A DNA stretch of 64,000 nt. Origin: Saprospiraceae bacterium. GTDB taxonomy: Bacteria > Bacteroidota > Bacteroidia > Chitinophagales > Saprospiraceae. The first letter of the stretch is position 1; every line of letters begins with the position of its first letter. Location: the NCBI GenBank assembly GCA_022844565.1, contig JALHLK010000001.1, positions 475,991 to 539,990 on the forward strand. Direction: 5' to 3'. A program made the translations under genes and the position numbers. The notes beneath the pieces were generated by a model, which searched no databases, had not been told where the DNA came from, and saw only the letters and a program-made list of their open reading frames with translations. Shown here in pieces: positions 28,110 through 37,262 of this stretch.

Positions 28110-30041
28110 TTAATTATCTGTCCTAAATGGCGAAGCAGGTAATCCTTCTTTGTTGTATAAATTGACATCGGGATTATCAGCCCAAGCATATCGTACATAT
28201 TTAGGATTGGGTATTTGGTCACTCCAAACCACAATTTTATCTCCTTGGATTTTTGTTTTGGCCCATACAAATTTTTTGTCCTCACCTGCTATGGCAAATT
28301 CTCTCAAATCCTCTCCATCTTTAGAAATAAGACCACCACCTATATGATCAAAAGAAAGTAATATTTTCTCATTTTCGAAAGTGGCAGACTTAAAGATTGG
28401 ACCAGAATAGACGTTAACTTTGCCGTAAAGTTTATTTTGTGCTATCAAAGCCAATCTTTCTCCTACATCTTTTTTATTATCAGGATGAATATCATTCCAC
28501 TCACCTAAGTCAATGATTACTGCCATACCTGTATTTTGTATAGATAGTGTCTTGAGTTGAGACTCTCTAAATTGTGCCCATTGACTTTCTGAAGGGATAT
28601 AGTTAGCATCCATAAAATTGGGGAGTTGTACAAAGTAAAATGGAAGATTCGGTTGTCTAAACTTCTGCCTCCAATCCTTGATTTGAGCGGCTTGGAGACT
28701 CAAATAATCTGCTGGTTTTCCCGTATTACTCTCACCTTGGTACCATAGAACACCTTTGATTTCATAGTCTGTGTAAGGAGCAACCATCCTATTATACAAA
28801 GCTGTAGGTTGATTTTGGGCGTTGATACCACCACCTCCGAATCCACCTCCAGTTCTTGGAATAAAGACTTCACCTACTCTATATTGCCAGTAACCCGTTA
28901 GGTCTATCGTATCCTTTTCTACAAACAAATAATACGGTTTGTCAGGTACAAAACCACCTTTTCCACCGTTATTGGTCACTTTTACAGTGATGGTATTTTT
29001 GCCCGGTGTCAATAGATCAGATGGGATTGCATATCTTCTTTGAGGATACATGTATGTTGCATTCCCAATTTGTTTTCCATTAATGTAGACCACATCAGCA
29101 TCCACGATCCTTCCGAGAAATAATCTTCCCTTTTTTCCAATCATAGAGTTAGGCACACTGATTTCCTTTCTATACCAGACGACCCCATTTAAGTCTTTGA
29201 TACCTTGATCTTCCCAATAACCTGGTACAGCAATGTTTTTCCAATTTTGAGGAACATAGTCATTTTCATACCATTTTATAGGCCCACTTATACCTTTATC
29301 AGACGATGGAAGTGTAGTACGATTTGAAGATGGCGGGCGACGATTCGAATTATTTACAAAGGCTGTATCTTTATTATTGAGGATTGTCTTTTGGATCTGT
29401 GGAAAATCTTTAAAACCTTCTTCACTTATCCAAGCTTCTATGGGCGTTCCTCCCACACTTGCATTGATAATCCCAATTGGAATTTTGTACTCATGGTATA
29501 ATTTCTTTGCAAAAAAGAAAGCAACAGCCGAAAATGGCCTGAGGTCTTCACCGACAGCAGCTTTCCATTCTCCTGCCGGTAGATTATCAGCAGGACCAGA
29601 TAAACTGGTCAATGTTGGCACCCAGAATTGTCTAATAGCTGGATAATTTGCGCTGGCAATTTCTTTTTCATACAATACATCATGAATATTCATTTGATGC
29701 ACCATGTTGGATTGTCCGCTGCAAAGCCACACGTCACCGAATAATATGTCCTTTAATGTTATTAATGTATTTTTACCTTTAATTTCCATATCAAAAGGAC
29801 CTCCAGCAGGTATTGGATCTAAAGAAATAGCCCATTTACCCTCTAAAGTTGTGGTAGTTTGGTATTTTTTCTTATTGAAAGTAACTGTTACTTTCTCTTT
29901 CGGTGATGCCCAACCCCATATTTTTACTTTTGTATCCCTTTGCAAGATCATACTATCACGCACGATTCGTGGCAATGATATTTGTGATAATACCTGAGGA
30001 CAAGTAGCAAGTAAAAGCAATAGGAACAAAGCACGAATCAT
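28110..30041 (-). CDS. Sialate O-acetylesterase-like (SASA) acetyl esterase with inserted beta-sandwich
   Basis: A signal peptide (MIRALFLLLLLATCPQVLSQ) precedes an SGNH-type SASA fold. The nucleophile is S111 in 'VWLCSGQSNMVHQM', and 'IKGVLWYQGESNTGKPADYLSL' and 'VIIDLGEWNDIHPDNK' supply the further SGNH blocks and the catalytic Asp-x-x-His. Inserted in the middle (about 265-400) is a GH2-like jelly roll ('VPGYWEDQGIKDLNGVVWYRKEI', 'RIVDADVVYINGKQIG'). Relatives in xylan loci are acetyl-xylan esterases. The neighbours here (CE15 31 bases downstream, then GH10) favour xylan deacetylation over sialic acid work. Confidence 0.88.
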   Translation of the reverse strand: MIRALFLLLLLATCPQVLSQISLPRIVRDSMILQRDTKVKIWGWASPKEKVTVTFNKKKYQTTTTLEGKWAISLDPIPAGGPFDMEIKGKNTLITLKDILFGDVWLCSGQSNMVHQMNIHDVLYEKEIASANYPAIRQFWVPTLTSLSGPADNLPAGEWKAAVGEDLRPFSAVAFFFAKKLYHEYKIPIGIINASVGGTPIEAWISEEGFKDFPQIQKTILNNKDTAFVNNSNRRPPSSNRTTLPSSDKGISGPIKWYENDYVPQNWKNIAVPGYWEDQGIKDLNGVVWYRKEISVPNSMIGKKGRLFLGRIVDADVVYINGKQIGNATYMYPQRRYAIPSDLLTPGKNTITVKVTNNGGKGGFVPDKPYYLFVEKDTIDLTGYWQYRVGEVFIPRTGGGFGGGGINAQNQPTALYNRMVAPYTDYEIKGVLWYQGESNTGKPADYLSLQAAQIKDWRQKFRQPNLPFYFVQLPNFMDANYIPSESQWAQFRESQLKTLSIQNTGMAVIIDLGEWNDIHPDNKKDVGERLALIAQNKLYGKVNVYSGPIFKSATFENEKILLSFDHIGGGLISKDGEDLREFAIAGEDKKFVWAKTKIQGDKIVVWSDQIPNPKYVRYAWADNPDVNLYNKEGLPASPFRTDN

Positions 30042-30092
30042 CAGTAGTATATTTATTTAATTTGTCAATTTGAATTTTGATTTACAATCAAT

Positions 30093-31457
30093 TTACTTAT
30101 CCACCATTTCTAAAGCTTTAGTCGTGGTGTAGTATTTAGCGATCATATTAGGAATTTCCCACGATGGCATATTTTTATTTTTATAGTAGCTTAAAAAGTT
30201 TTGAGTAACTCTTGCAAAGTGCGCCTCGTGTCCTTCTTTTAATGACTCTGGAATTTTGACGATCCATCCATTCGTTGACTTTATATAAGAAATGCCTGGA
30301 TAATTTTTGTCCAAAGTCTTGAAAATGTTTAATAGAGCATTCTCTTCTATACCATCTCTTATCACAGGTTCTATATAAAGTGTAGCTTGAAAATTTTCTT
30401 CTTTACCCTGCCTAATTATCAAATTACTTTTTGTTCCTCTCATAATGGAGTAGTGCGTATCACCTGTTCCTTCTGGAGCTTTATAATCCCATTTTACGGA
30501 TGTTTTTGCATGAACACCTTTTATTTTATAATTGATTTCGCCATTGCAAAATACATCTAAAGTGCTATCTGCTTTGACATTTGAATTCAGGAATTCAGGA
30601 AATAAAAGATTAGGATTATCCCATTTGGTGATTTCTTTAAATTGGTTGGCTACAAGGTTTGTTGCCCATCTTTTGGCATTGAGTATTTCGATATCTTTTT
30701 TGTAATCTATGATTTGCTCGGGAAAACACTCCCACTGTACCAAGTCTACCAAATGTGTCATCACATCTACAATACCTTCACCTTGTTGATTTGTATCTAA
30801 AAACCATGTAGGTCGTACCAACACATTACCCGATACGTATTTGAATAAGTGGTGAACACTCTCTTTGGTTATTGCTGGATTCTCTAGGCTACCTTGTTCG
30901 AGAGTTCCAAATAATTCAGGGATTTGAGACAATTCTTTTTGCAACATAGTGTTGATTTCAAAACGCTCGGTCATGATATCATAAAGCAATAAATTTTTAT
31001 CTTTTGCAGTTTCAAACGCTTTAATTAATTGTTCAAAACCTGCATAATTTATTACCATTGGCTTATCGGCTAAGACACTTAATCCATTTTGTAAAGAAGC
31101 CATAATGTATTCGGTCTTTTTTTGATTATTTCCACTCAAAACGACTACGTTTCCTTTTTTCTCCTTGAGCATTTGAGCAAAAAAATCTGTACCTTTATAT
31201 ACCTCTTGATTCCATCTAGTAGGGTCTTCAGCACGACTATTAAATCCTTCGATACGGTCCAAATGATATTGTATATCGTTGCCTTCAGGGCCGTAGACAT
31301 AGACCGTACTATCTACATCTTCGTACATCGTCTTTTGGACCAACGCAGCATGAAAATGACCTGGGTCAATGGTGACTAGTTTGATTTTATTTTCTTGTTG
31401 TTCAGTTTTACAACTCATGATAGACAATAAAACAATTGTAAAGATTATATTTTTCAT
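30093..31457 (-). CDS. Exported Gfo/Idh/MocA-family oxidoreductase lipoprotein
   Basis: The N-terminus MKNIIFTIVLLSIMSCKTE ends in a lipobox. The Rossmann-like part follows ('IKLVTIDPGHFHAALVQ', 'KKGNVVVLSGNNQKKTEYIMASLQNGLSVLADKPM'), where 'ADKPM' stands for the family EKP motif. A large C-terminal domain ('YKAPEGTGDTHYSIMRGTKSNLIIRQG', 'GHEAHFARVTQNFLSYY') corresponds to the 'putative oxidoreductase C-terminal' type. The usual first-strand GxGxxG is replaced by DPGHFHA, so nucleotide binding may be altered. It lies 3 bases downstream of a DUF6807 gene. A second exported Gfo/Idh gene is also in a DUF6807-led operon. Confidence 0.85.
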   Translation of the reverse strand: MKNIIFTIVLLSIMSCKTEQQENKIKLVTIDPGHFHAALVQKTMYEDVDSTVYVYGPEGNDIQYHLDRIEGFNSRAEDPTRWNQEVYKGTDFFAQMLKEKKGNVVVLSGNNQKKTEYIMASLQNGLSVLADKPMVINYAGFEQLIKAFETAKDKNLLLYDIMTERFEINTMLQKELSQIPELFGTLEQGSLENPAITKESVHHLFKYVSGNVLVRPTWFLDTNQQGEGIVDVMTHLVDLVQWECFPEQIIDYKKDIEILNAKRWATNLVANQFKEITKWDNPNLLFPEFLNSNVKADSTLDVFCNGEINYKIKGVHAKTSVKWDYKAPEGTGDTHYSIMRGTKSNLIIRQGKEENFQATLYIEPVIRDGIEENALLNIFKTLDKNYPGISYIKSTNGWIVKIPESLKEGHEAHFARVTQNFLSYYKNKNMPSWEIPNMIAKYYTTTKALEMVDK

Positions 31458-31460
31458 TTC

Positions 31461-32438
31461 TTATTTATTTTTAGCAAAATTTTGCCATTCATTATTAACT
31501 TTTTCACTACTCATTTTACCATTAAATACGATTAATCTATATCTTAAGGTATATGTTTTTTTTGGTTCAAACTCCCAATCTTTATCTTTTGTTGGAGCAA
31601 AATTAGCAAACACATCTCCTCTGCCCCCATTTTGTTTTTTATCCCAAATTCTTAGAGGCTCTGGATGATTGAAATTCGATGGATGTGACAACATGGCTAT
31701 ACCTCCTTCATCATTTTCTGGTAATGATCCATATACAATAATCCATTTGGCTTTGGTATTATCCGTGTTGTCTCTAGTTTTTCCTTCAGAAGTAAGCATC
31801 TCTGAATTGTTCTTATCCCAATATTCGGTAGCTCTCCAACCAAAACCAGCGTATCTATACGCAAGTATTTTAAACGGACTTGTAGATGCACATTTCATCT
31901 TAGATTCAAAATCGACGATGTAGTAGTTTTCTTTTTCATTGGGTTTATAGACTTTATACGTCTGCCATTCATTTAATGCTATTTTTTGACTTCCATCTTC
32001 TTTAAAAACTACATGCTCGTGTAAAGTAGTGAAAGAGGCCTGATTTTTTGTTTGCTTTCTTGAAGTGAATTTTGCAAATCTAACGGTACCTTCTTTTTTA
32101 ATTAAATTCCAAAAATCTACTGTATCTCTTTCGAAAAGGGTTTGGGTCCAAGGATTCCAAATACCGTAGTGGTGATAGTGATCTGGAGGTTGAATTCTCG
32201 TCAAAACTTGTCCATTTGGTGCATACAATGGGTGGATAAAACCACTCCGTTGATAAACAGGATTGGCACCCTCAGGTGGTGAAACTGTCTTAAATTGATA
32301 GGTAAGCAAATCTTTTTTACCGTCAGAAATGGTAAGTTTGTCATTGATTTTAATTTGCATTTGTGCATTGACTATTGATACATTTAAGTTGATCAACATG
32401 ATGAAAAGTACGTAACCTAATTTTGTAATATTTTTCAT
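31461..32438 (-). CDS. Secreted DUF6807 (PmoA-like) protein, first gene of the esterase/GH10 operon
   Basis: A signal peptide ending in VNAQ is followed by a compact beta-rich domain with the family signature 'RSGFIHPLYAPNGQVLTRIQPPDHYHHYGIWNPWTQT'. Further hallmarks are 'RYAGFGWRATEYWDK', 'GGIAMLSHPSNFNHPEPLRIWD' and a closing 'TYTLRYRLIVFNG'. The His-rich DHYHHYG motif suggests a metal or sugar site. The family is called PmoA in some databases but has no proven link to methane monooxygenase. It starts the operon DUF6807-Gfo/Idh-SASA-CE15-GH10 after a long leader that carries an operator-promoter at 32705-32744. Confidence 0.8.
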   Translation of the reverse strand: MKNITKLGYVLFIMLINLNVSIVNAQMQIKINDKLTISDGKKDLLTYQFKTVSPPEGANPVYQRSGFIHPLYAPNGQVLTRIQPPDHYHHYGIWNPWTQTLFERDTVDFWNLIKKEGTVRFAKFTSRKQTKNQASFTTLHEHVVFKEDGSQKIALNEWQTYKVYKPNEKENYYIVDFESKMKCASTSPFKILAYRYAGFGWRATEYWDKNNSEMLTSEGKTRDNTDNTKAKWIIVYGSLPENDEGGIAMLSHPSNFNHPEPLRIWDKKQNGGRGDVFANFAPTKDKDWEFEPKKTYTLRYRLIVFNGKMSSEKVNNEWQNFAKNK

Positions 32439-32704
32439 TTTCGTAACATATTATTTATTCAAAACGTGCAATTTTATTCTTATTCTTCACGACAGAGACC
32501 TCTTGTAAAATGATACAGGGATAAAATGTTTAATAATGATATGATTTGTACCTTTTTAAACTTTTTCTGCTGAGGCCACTTTCCAAAAATGAAATTCCAA
32601 ATCATTATCAAAGTAGTTAAGTAAAACATTATACTTTTAATAGTAAATTAGAATTCAGCATTTTCTGCTAAAATCATTTACAATTCTCCTCTGTTTGACA
32701 TTTA

Positions 32705-32744
32705 CAAAGGTAATAAACTATTTTAAAAATTGCAATCGGTTACA
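32705..32744 (-). promoter_or_regulatory. LacI-type operator overlapping the promoter of the DUF6807-Gfo/Idh-SASA-CE15-GH10 operon
   Basis: Read on the minus strand, TGTAACCGATTGCA (complement of 32731-32744) overlaps a TTG -33 box (complement of 32733-32735). Twenty bases later comes TACCTTTG (complement of 32705-32712), an exact TAnnTTTG -7 box. The leader to the DUF6807 start is about 260 bases. The rest of the 599-base gap up to the lacI start is AT-rich with no other gene or clear structure. Confidence 0.8.
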
Positions 32745-33037
32745 GAATTTTTTTTCTAATTCGCATAAATTAACATTTAATTAAAAGACAATCACTTGAT
32801 TAAAAAGGATAAACCCTATATGGTTATTAAAATTTATAAAGAAACATATGATAAAAAATAAAAAATGGCAATTTAATGGTATTTTTGTATTTATGATTTG
32901 TAAAACAATCATTTTTAAGTCTGAGAAATATTTTTATAGAGTAATAAATTATGATTAATATCAATTTTCACAATCTTTATGAAAGCAATAAACTAATTTA
33001 TTTGATTATTCTAAAATTCACTTTATAGGATTAAAAA

Positions 33038-34075
33038 ATGCAACAAAAGAAAGATATAACAATTTATGACATTGCAAATAAACTCAATCTTTCTAGTGCG
33101 ACAATAAGTCGAGCTTTGAATGATAGCCCTGTAATTAATGTTAAAACCAAAAAGAGAATAAAAGATGTTGCTAAAGAACTCGGATATAGACAAAACAACT
33201 TTGCCAGTAATCTCAGAAAGCAAAAATCAAACACAATAGGTGTCATCATTCATGATTTGAAAAGTAATTTTACAACTTCAGTTTTGACAGGTATTGAAAA
33301 GATTACCACAGAATCAGGGTATGACTTAATAATAGCTCACTCCTCTGAATCTAAGGAAAAAGAAATTGCGAACGCCACCAATTTATTTCACAAAAGAGTT
33401 GATGGATTGATTGCATCTTTATCCTTTGAAACTGAAAATTTAGATCATTTTCAACCTTTTTACGAAAAGGGAATACCTATCATATTTTTTGATAGGGTAG
33501 AAGAAGGCTTGGAGACTACTAAAGTCATTATTGATAATTATAGAGCTGGATATCAAGCTACAAAGCACCTTATTGATCAAGGTTGTAAGCGAATTGTGAT
33601 TGTGACTGGTAATTTAAAAAGGAATGTTTACAACAATAGATTCAAAGGCTACAAAGAAGCATTGGCTGAGGCTGGGTTAGAAGTGCCTAAGGACTTTTTT
33701 TTGATCAAAGATTTAAGTGAGCAATCTGGTTATGAAGTTGCCCAACAAATATTAAAAATGAAGCCACTTCCTGATGGAGCATTTATAACGAATGATTTTA
33801 CAGCAGCTATTTGTATGAAGGAATTGAAACAACATGGTATAAGAATCCCTGAAGATATAGCCTTGGTTGGTTTTAACAATGATTCGATAAGTAAAATTGT
33901 TGAGCCTTCTCTTTCTACTATTAACTACCCTGGTATGTTGATGGGTGAAGTGGCCGCTACAAATTTACTAAATCACATCAACGGCAATACTGATTTAAAA
34001 CAAATGAATACCATCATTATAAATTCAGAATTGATCATAAGAGATTCTTCTTTAAAAAGTGGAAAATTATTGTAA
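33038..34075 (+). CDS. LacI-family transcriptional regulator
   Basis: The N-terminal LacI helix-turn-helix and hinge are complete: 'DITIYDIANKLNLSSATISRALNDSPVINVKTKKRIKDVAKELGYRQNNFASNLR'. The periplasmic-binding-protein-like core follows ('IGVIIHDLKSNFTTSVLTGIEKI', 'PIIFFDRVEEGLETTKVIIDNYRAGYQA', 'DIALVGFNNDSISKIVEPSLSTI'). It is transcribed away from the DUF6807 operon and shares its upstream region, where a LacI-type palindrome lies on the divergent promoter. It is the only LacI-family gene in the window and the best candidate to bind all four copies of that palindrome. The effector is unknown; a xylan or arabinan oligosaccharide is plausible. Confidence 0.93.
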   Translation: MQQKKDITIYDIANKLNLSSATISRALNDSPVINVKTKKRIKDVAKELGYRQNNFASNLRKQKSNTIGVIIHDLKSNFTTSVLTGIEKITTESGYDLIIAHSSESKEKEIANATNLFHKRVDGLIASLSFETENLDHFQPFYEKGIPIIFFDRVEEGLETTKVIIDNYRAGYQATKHLIDQGCKRIVIVTGNLKRNVYNNRFKGYKEALAEAGLEVPKDFFLIKDLSEQSGYEVAQQILKMKPLPDGAFITNDFTAAICMKELKQHGIRIPEDIALVGFNNDSISKIVEPSLSTINYPGMLMGEVAATNLLNHINGNTDLKQMNTIIINSELIIRDSSLKSGKLL

Positions 34076-34241
34076 GTAACCTATAATTGTTCCTTTGTTA
34101 TTAGTTAGTCATTTTCTGAAATTGGTAATTTTGTACCTACAAAAGTATAAGCCATTATTCTTAATGACTTTTATATTCGGACTGAGCAGAAAATAATATT
34201 CTAAAATCTGTGGATAGATACAAAACAGTGTCAACTATTCA

Positions 34242-35066
34242 TTAGGTTTTTTTATACTGTACCATGTGGGTCAGATATTTGACAATCAAATTCACATCAT
34301 CGTCAGATATCTGTGTCATCGCAGGCATTTTACTATTGTTTCTGTAATTGTTTGGGTTTTTAATAAAAGCTTTAACATCTTCGGTTTTCCAGTATTCCAT
34401 AATACTTTTGGGTGTATTTAATTCAGGTCCAATTGTGCCTCCCACTTTATTTAATTTATGACATTTAATACAATGTTTCATGAAAAGTTGAAAACCTTTA
34501 TCTACTTTTTTAGATGCGTTTAAAGGGTAGGCATCCGCAAACTCTTTTGCTTTATTTATTATTTTTATATGTGTAACGCCGTAAGGAAAGCTATGGTTAG
34601 TGTCATTTTTTTCTATATCCCAGACCAGATAATATGGAGAAAATTTATCAAAATTTTCTTCATCCCATTTACCTTTACTGTCAATATCTTTACAAGCCAC
34701 AAATCCTTTTTCGTTTAATAATTGAATTAGCGGTACACTCACATTATACCCATCTTTGCAAATAAATAATACTTCTTTATTGGAAGTATCAATGCTGTAC
34801 CTTTGAATTATTTTTCCGAAAAGATCTTGCGTATATAACCCTTCATACCTTTTGTTTTTCTTTTTTAGGACAATATCGTATTCAATTAGAATGGAGTCAA
34901 GTGGTTCATTTTGAAAAAAAATTTCTAAATCAAATACAGGGAGATTTTTTTCAAAAGAATCATTGGACGATTTGAGCAATGCAGAACTGCTCTTATTATC
35001 ACAGCCTGAACAAAAAATGATGATAATTAAATATATTAGGATTAAAATAACTTTCGGTTTTACCAT
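34242..35066 (-). CDS. c-type cytochrome lipoprotein with N-terminal domain of uncertain fold
   Basis: A lipobox (IIIIFCSGCDN) gives a lipoprotein. One haem c site, HCIKCHKLNKVGG, lies near residue 197, followed by the expected distal Met in 'NNSKMPAMTQISDDDVNLIVKYL', so the C-terminal ~85 residues are a class I cytochrome c. The N-terminal ~160 residues ('GYNVSVPLIQLLNEKGFVACKD', 'YYLVWDIEKN', 'FPYGVTHIKII') resemble a reduced sulfite-oxidase-like molybdopterin domain, but a cofactor Cys is not evident, so this is tentative. It is an electron-transfer protein of the periplasm, flanked by lacI and the Sus operon. Confidence 0.78.
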   Translation of the reverse strand: MVKPKVILILIYLIIIIFCSGCDNKSSSALLKSSNDSFEKNLPVFDLEIFFQNEPLDSILIEYDIVLKKKNKRYEGLYTQDLFGKIIQRYSIDTSNKEVLFICKDGYNVSVPLIQLLNEKGFVACKDIDSKGKWDEENFDKFSPYYLVWDIEKNDTNHSFPYGVTHIKIINKAKEFADAYPLNASKKVDKGFQLFMKHCIKCHKLNKVGGTIGPELNTPKSIMEYWKTEDVKAFIKNPNNYRNNSKMPAMTQISDDDVNLIVKYLTHMVQYKKT

Positions 35067-35154
35067 TTTCTTAAAGTTTACCCGATAGAGAAAGAATTGT
35101 CCATCAGCGATATTTTACTTTTATATACTACAATCTTCTGAAAACAATTTTATG

Positions 35155-35322
35155 CCTGAAAATCTAAAATGGATTTCCTATTACAACTCAAAATTACTTC
35201 AAAATCAGGCGTTACACTCACTTTTTGCTTCGCACCATAGCGGTGGCTATGATTTGTCGCAAAAAGTGCTGATTTTATTGTACTTTTGACCTTCACTACG
35301 GAACCCATTTTAGATTTTCAGG
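35155..35322. repeat. 168-bp nested palindromic element (MITE-like)
   Basis: Perfect 18-bp terminal inverted repeats, CCTGAAAATCTAAAATGG (35155-35172) and its complement (35305-35322), enclose a second symmetric layer: AAAATCAG...CTGATTTT, CACTTTTTGC...GCAAAAAGTG, and a CCATAGC/GGCTATG-like apex around 35240. The whole can fold into one long imperfect hairpin and has no reading frame. It lies between the cytochrome gene and the susD terminator, in a 348-base gap that is otherwise empty apart from that terminator. Confidence 0.75.
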
Positions 35323-35326
35323 TTAT

Positions 35327-35370
35327 AAAAAAACGATTAGATAAAACCTATAATTTACCTAATCGTTTTT
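35327..35370 (-). terminator. Rho-independent terminator of the SusC/SusD operon
   Basis: The stem AAAAACGATTAG (35329-35340) pairs perfectly with CTAATCGTTTTT (35359-35370) and is flanked by A and T runs. It lies 44 bases beyond the susD stop in the direction of transcription. Confidence 0.85.
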
Positions 35371-35414
35371 AAAATTTTAAAATTAAACTTTTTGAAGACC
35401 TGACCTCTAATCTA

Positions 35415-37250
35415 TTATTCTGGTATCTTATCCAATGCTGGTTTATTGGTTTCACTTCCAGCATATCCCAAGTTTTGGTTTATAAAACCCAAACTATTTG
35501 CTAATATAGCATTTCTAGGTATTGGCCACAAAACATGGTAAGGACTCATAGTATAACTATCGTTTCTTATATTTTTCACCTTATTATAAAAATTATTTTT
35601 TTCGATTATTCGATCATAAAAGAAATTGGCCGTAGTAAAGTTTTGTAAACTATACGTTTTGCCTTTATAACTTTTAGTTCCTTTAGCCATTTGGAACGCT
35701 ATACGGGTAAGTTCAGTTTTACGTGGTTCTTCATAGTATAATTCTCTACCTCTTTCATCTAAAATGGTACCTATATCTATCGTTTGACTGGTAGGGTATG
35801 GAGCACATTTTGCTCTAGTACGCACAGCATTTAAGTCGGCTATAGCTAGTGCATTGTTCCCCTTAAACCAGTGTGCTTCCGCTCTTAAAAGATATGTCTC
35901 TGCTAGACGAAAAACATACCAATCAGAATTTCCTCCTTGGAAAGGCAAACGAATTTGGTCTTCAACGTACAGCTTATAATGTGGCCATTGATACCAGTTT
36001 CGGATCGTATCACCATTAGAAATCAAAAGTTTTCCATTTGCATCCCTTAATTGTAGCGGTTTACCATAAAATGGTGAAGTTGTTCTTAGAGCGGTGTTAT
36101 TATACACTAAATCTTCCATACGAGCCCAGTTTCCTGATTTGGTATCATGCCTAAGATCGTTTTCATCGTCCCAAACATCAAACTGAGAATAATTAGTAGC
36201 CCGACATCGCCCAATACCACGACCAAATTTGGTTGCCATATCAAACTCTACTGCTCCTGGTACCATGCCCGATCTTCCATCAGGTGTTAAAATTTGTGCA
36301 TTTGTAGTAAATGGCACTGCTTGACGCATGGAGGTTGTACCTGTAGTAGTAGCACTCGTCAGCCCAAATCGATCAATCACAGAGAACAAAACTTCTGTAT
36401 TAGCAGAAGAAAACTTATTAGCAGGGCGATGTAAGTCCCATATCACATTTTTTATGGCATTACCCGCATCTATTCCAAATCTATTGGTGACCAACTTATA
36501 AGTACCACTATTTATTACTTGAGTAGAAATATCTATTGCTTCGTCATAAAGTCCAAGTGCTAGGTTGACTTTGGTAAGTAAATGGCCAATAGCCCCTTTA
36601 TTTACATCGCCTTTATCTCCTACGAAGGGTACATTTTTAAAAGCAAAATCTAAATCTTGTTTAATTTTTGCTAATATAACATCTCTTTTTACGGTTTGAA
36701 AATCCAATTTAGGTTCTGAAATTTCTTTAAAAGTAGTTGGTACATCTCCAAATTGGTTTAACAACCGGTAATAATGGTACGACCTGTAAAAATAAGCTTT
36801 GCCTAACAATTGGTTTTTTATATCTTCCTTGATAGTGGTATTAGCAGCTAATCTATCTACTATTGTATTAGCCAATCGAATACCCAACCAATTGTTTTCC
36901 CAATACCAACCAATCCTGTTAAAGTCTGGACTATTTAAATTTGCATCTGGTGTAATTAGTACATTTAAATCTACTGCAGGACCAAATTTATCGGTGGTAC
37001 CTTCGACAGCCATCTCGGAAAATATCAATTCTGTAATAATAGGAGAACCATCACCATACCACTCACCTCGGAGGTTTGCAGCACATGAGGCTAAAGCAGA
37101 TCTAAAGCCAGCTTCATTGACAAAAATATTTTCTGGTGTAAAAAGTGATAATGGCTTTGGTTCAAGCCAATCCTTGCTACAACTTGTGCTAAATAAAATA
37201 ACTATCGTTGCAACTAATGAAATCTTTTTTAATACTGTTATATTTTTCAT
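35415..37250 (-). CDS. susD: SusD/RagB-family outer-membrane glycan-binding lipoprotein
   Basis: The lipobox in 'VILFSTSCSKDWLEPKP' gives a surface lipoprotein. The SusD N-terminal region ('ENIFVNEAGFRSALASCAANLRGEW'), TPR-like helices ('LLGKAYFYRSYHYYRLLNQFGDVPTTFKEI') and C-terminal part ('WYVFRLAETYLLRAEAHWFKGNNALAIADLNAVRTRAKC', 'ERGRELYYEEPRKTELTRIAFQ', 'LWPIPRNAI') are all present at the normal length of 611 residues. It binds oligosaccharide as a lid on the SusC transporter. It follows susC by 12 bases. Its substrate is probably a xylan or mixed hemicellulose product, judged by neighbours only. Confidence 0.95.
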   Translation of the reverse strand: MKNITVLKKISLVATIVILFSTSCSKDWLEPKPLSLFTPENIFVNEAGFRSALASCAANLRGEWYGDGSPIITELIFSEMAVEGTTDKFGPAVDLNVLITPDANLNSPDFNRIGWYWENNWLGIRLANTIVDRLAANTTIKEDIKNQLLGKAYFYRSYHYYRLLNQFGDVPTTFKEISEPKLDFQTVKRDVILAKIKQDLDFAFKNVPFVGDKGDVNKGAIGHLLTKVNLALGLYDEAIDISTQVINSGTYKLVTNRFGIDAGNAIKNVIWDLHRPANKFSSANTEVLFSVIDRFGLTSATTTGTTSMRQAVPFTTNAQILTPDGRSGMVPGAVEFDMATKFGRGIGRCRATNYSQFDVWDDENDLRHDTKSGNWARMEDLVYNNTALRTTSPFYGKPLQLRDANGKLLISNGDTIRNWYQWPHYKLYVEDQIRLPFQGGNSDWYVFRLAETYLLRAEAHWFKGNNALAIADLNAVRTRAKCAPYPTSQTIDIGTILDERGRELYYEEPRKTELTRIAFQMAKGTKSYKGKTYSLQNFTTANFFYDRIIEKNNFYNKVKNIRNDSYTMSPYHVLWPIPRNAILANSLGFINQNLGYAGSETNKPALDKIPE

Positions 37251-37262
37251 GATTGATAATTT

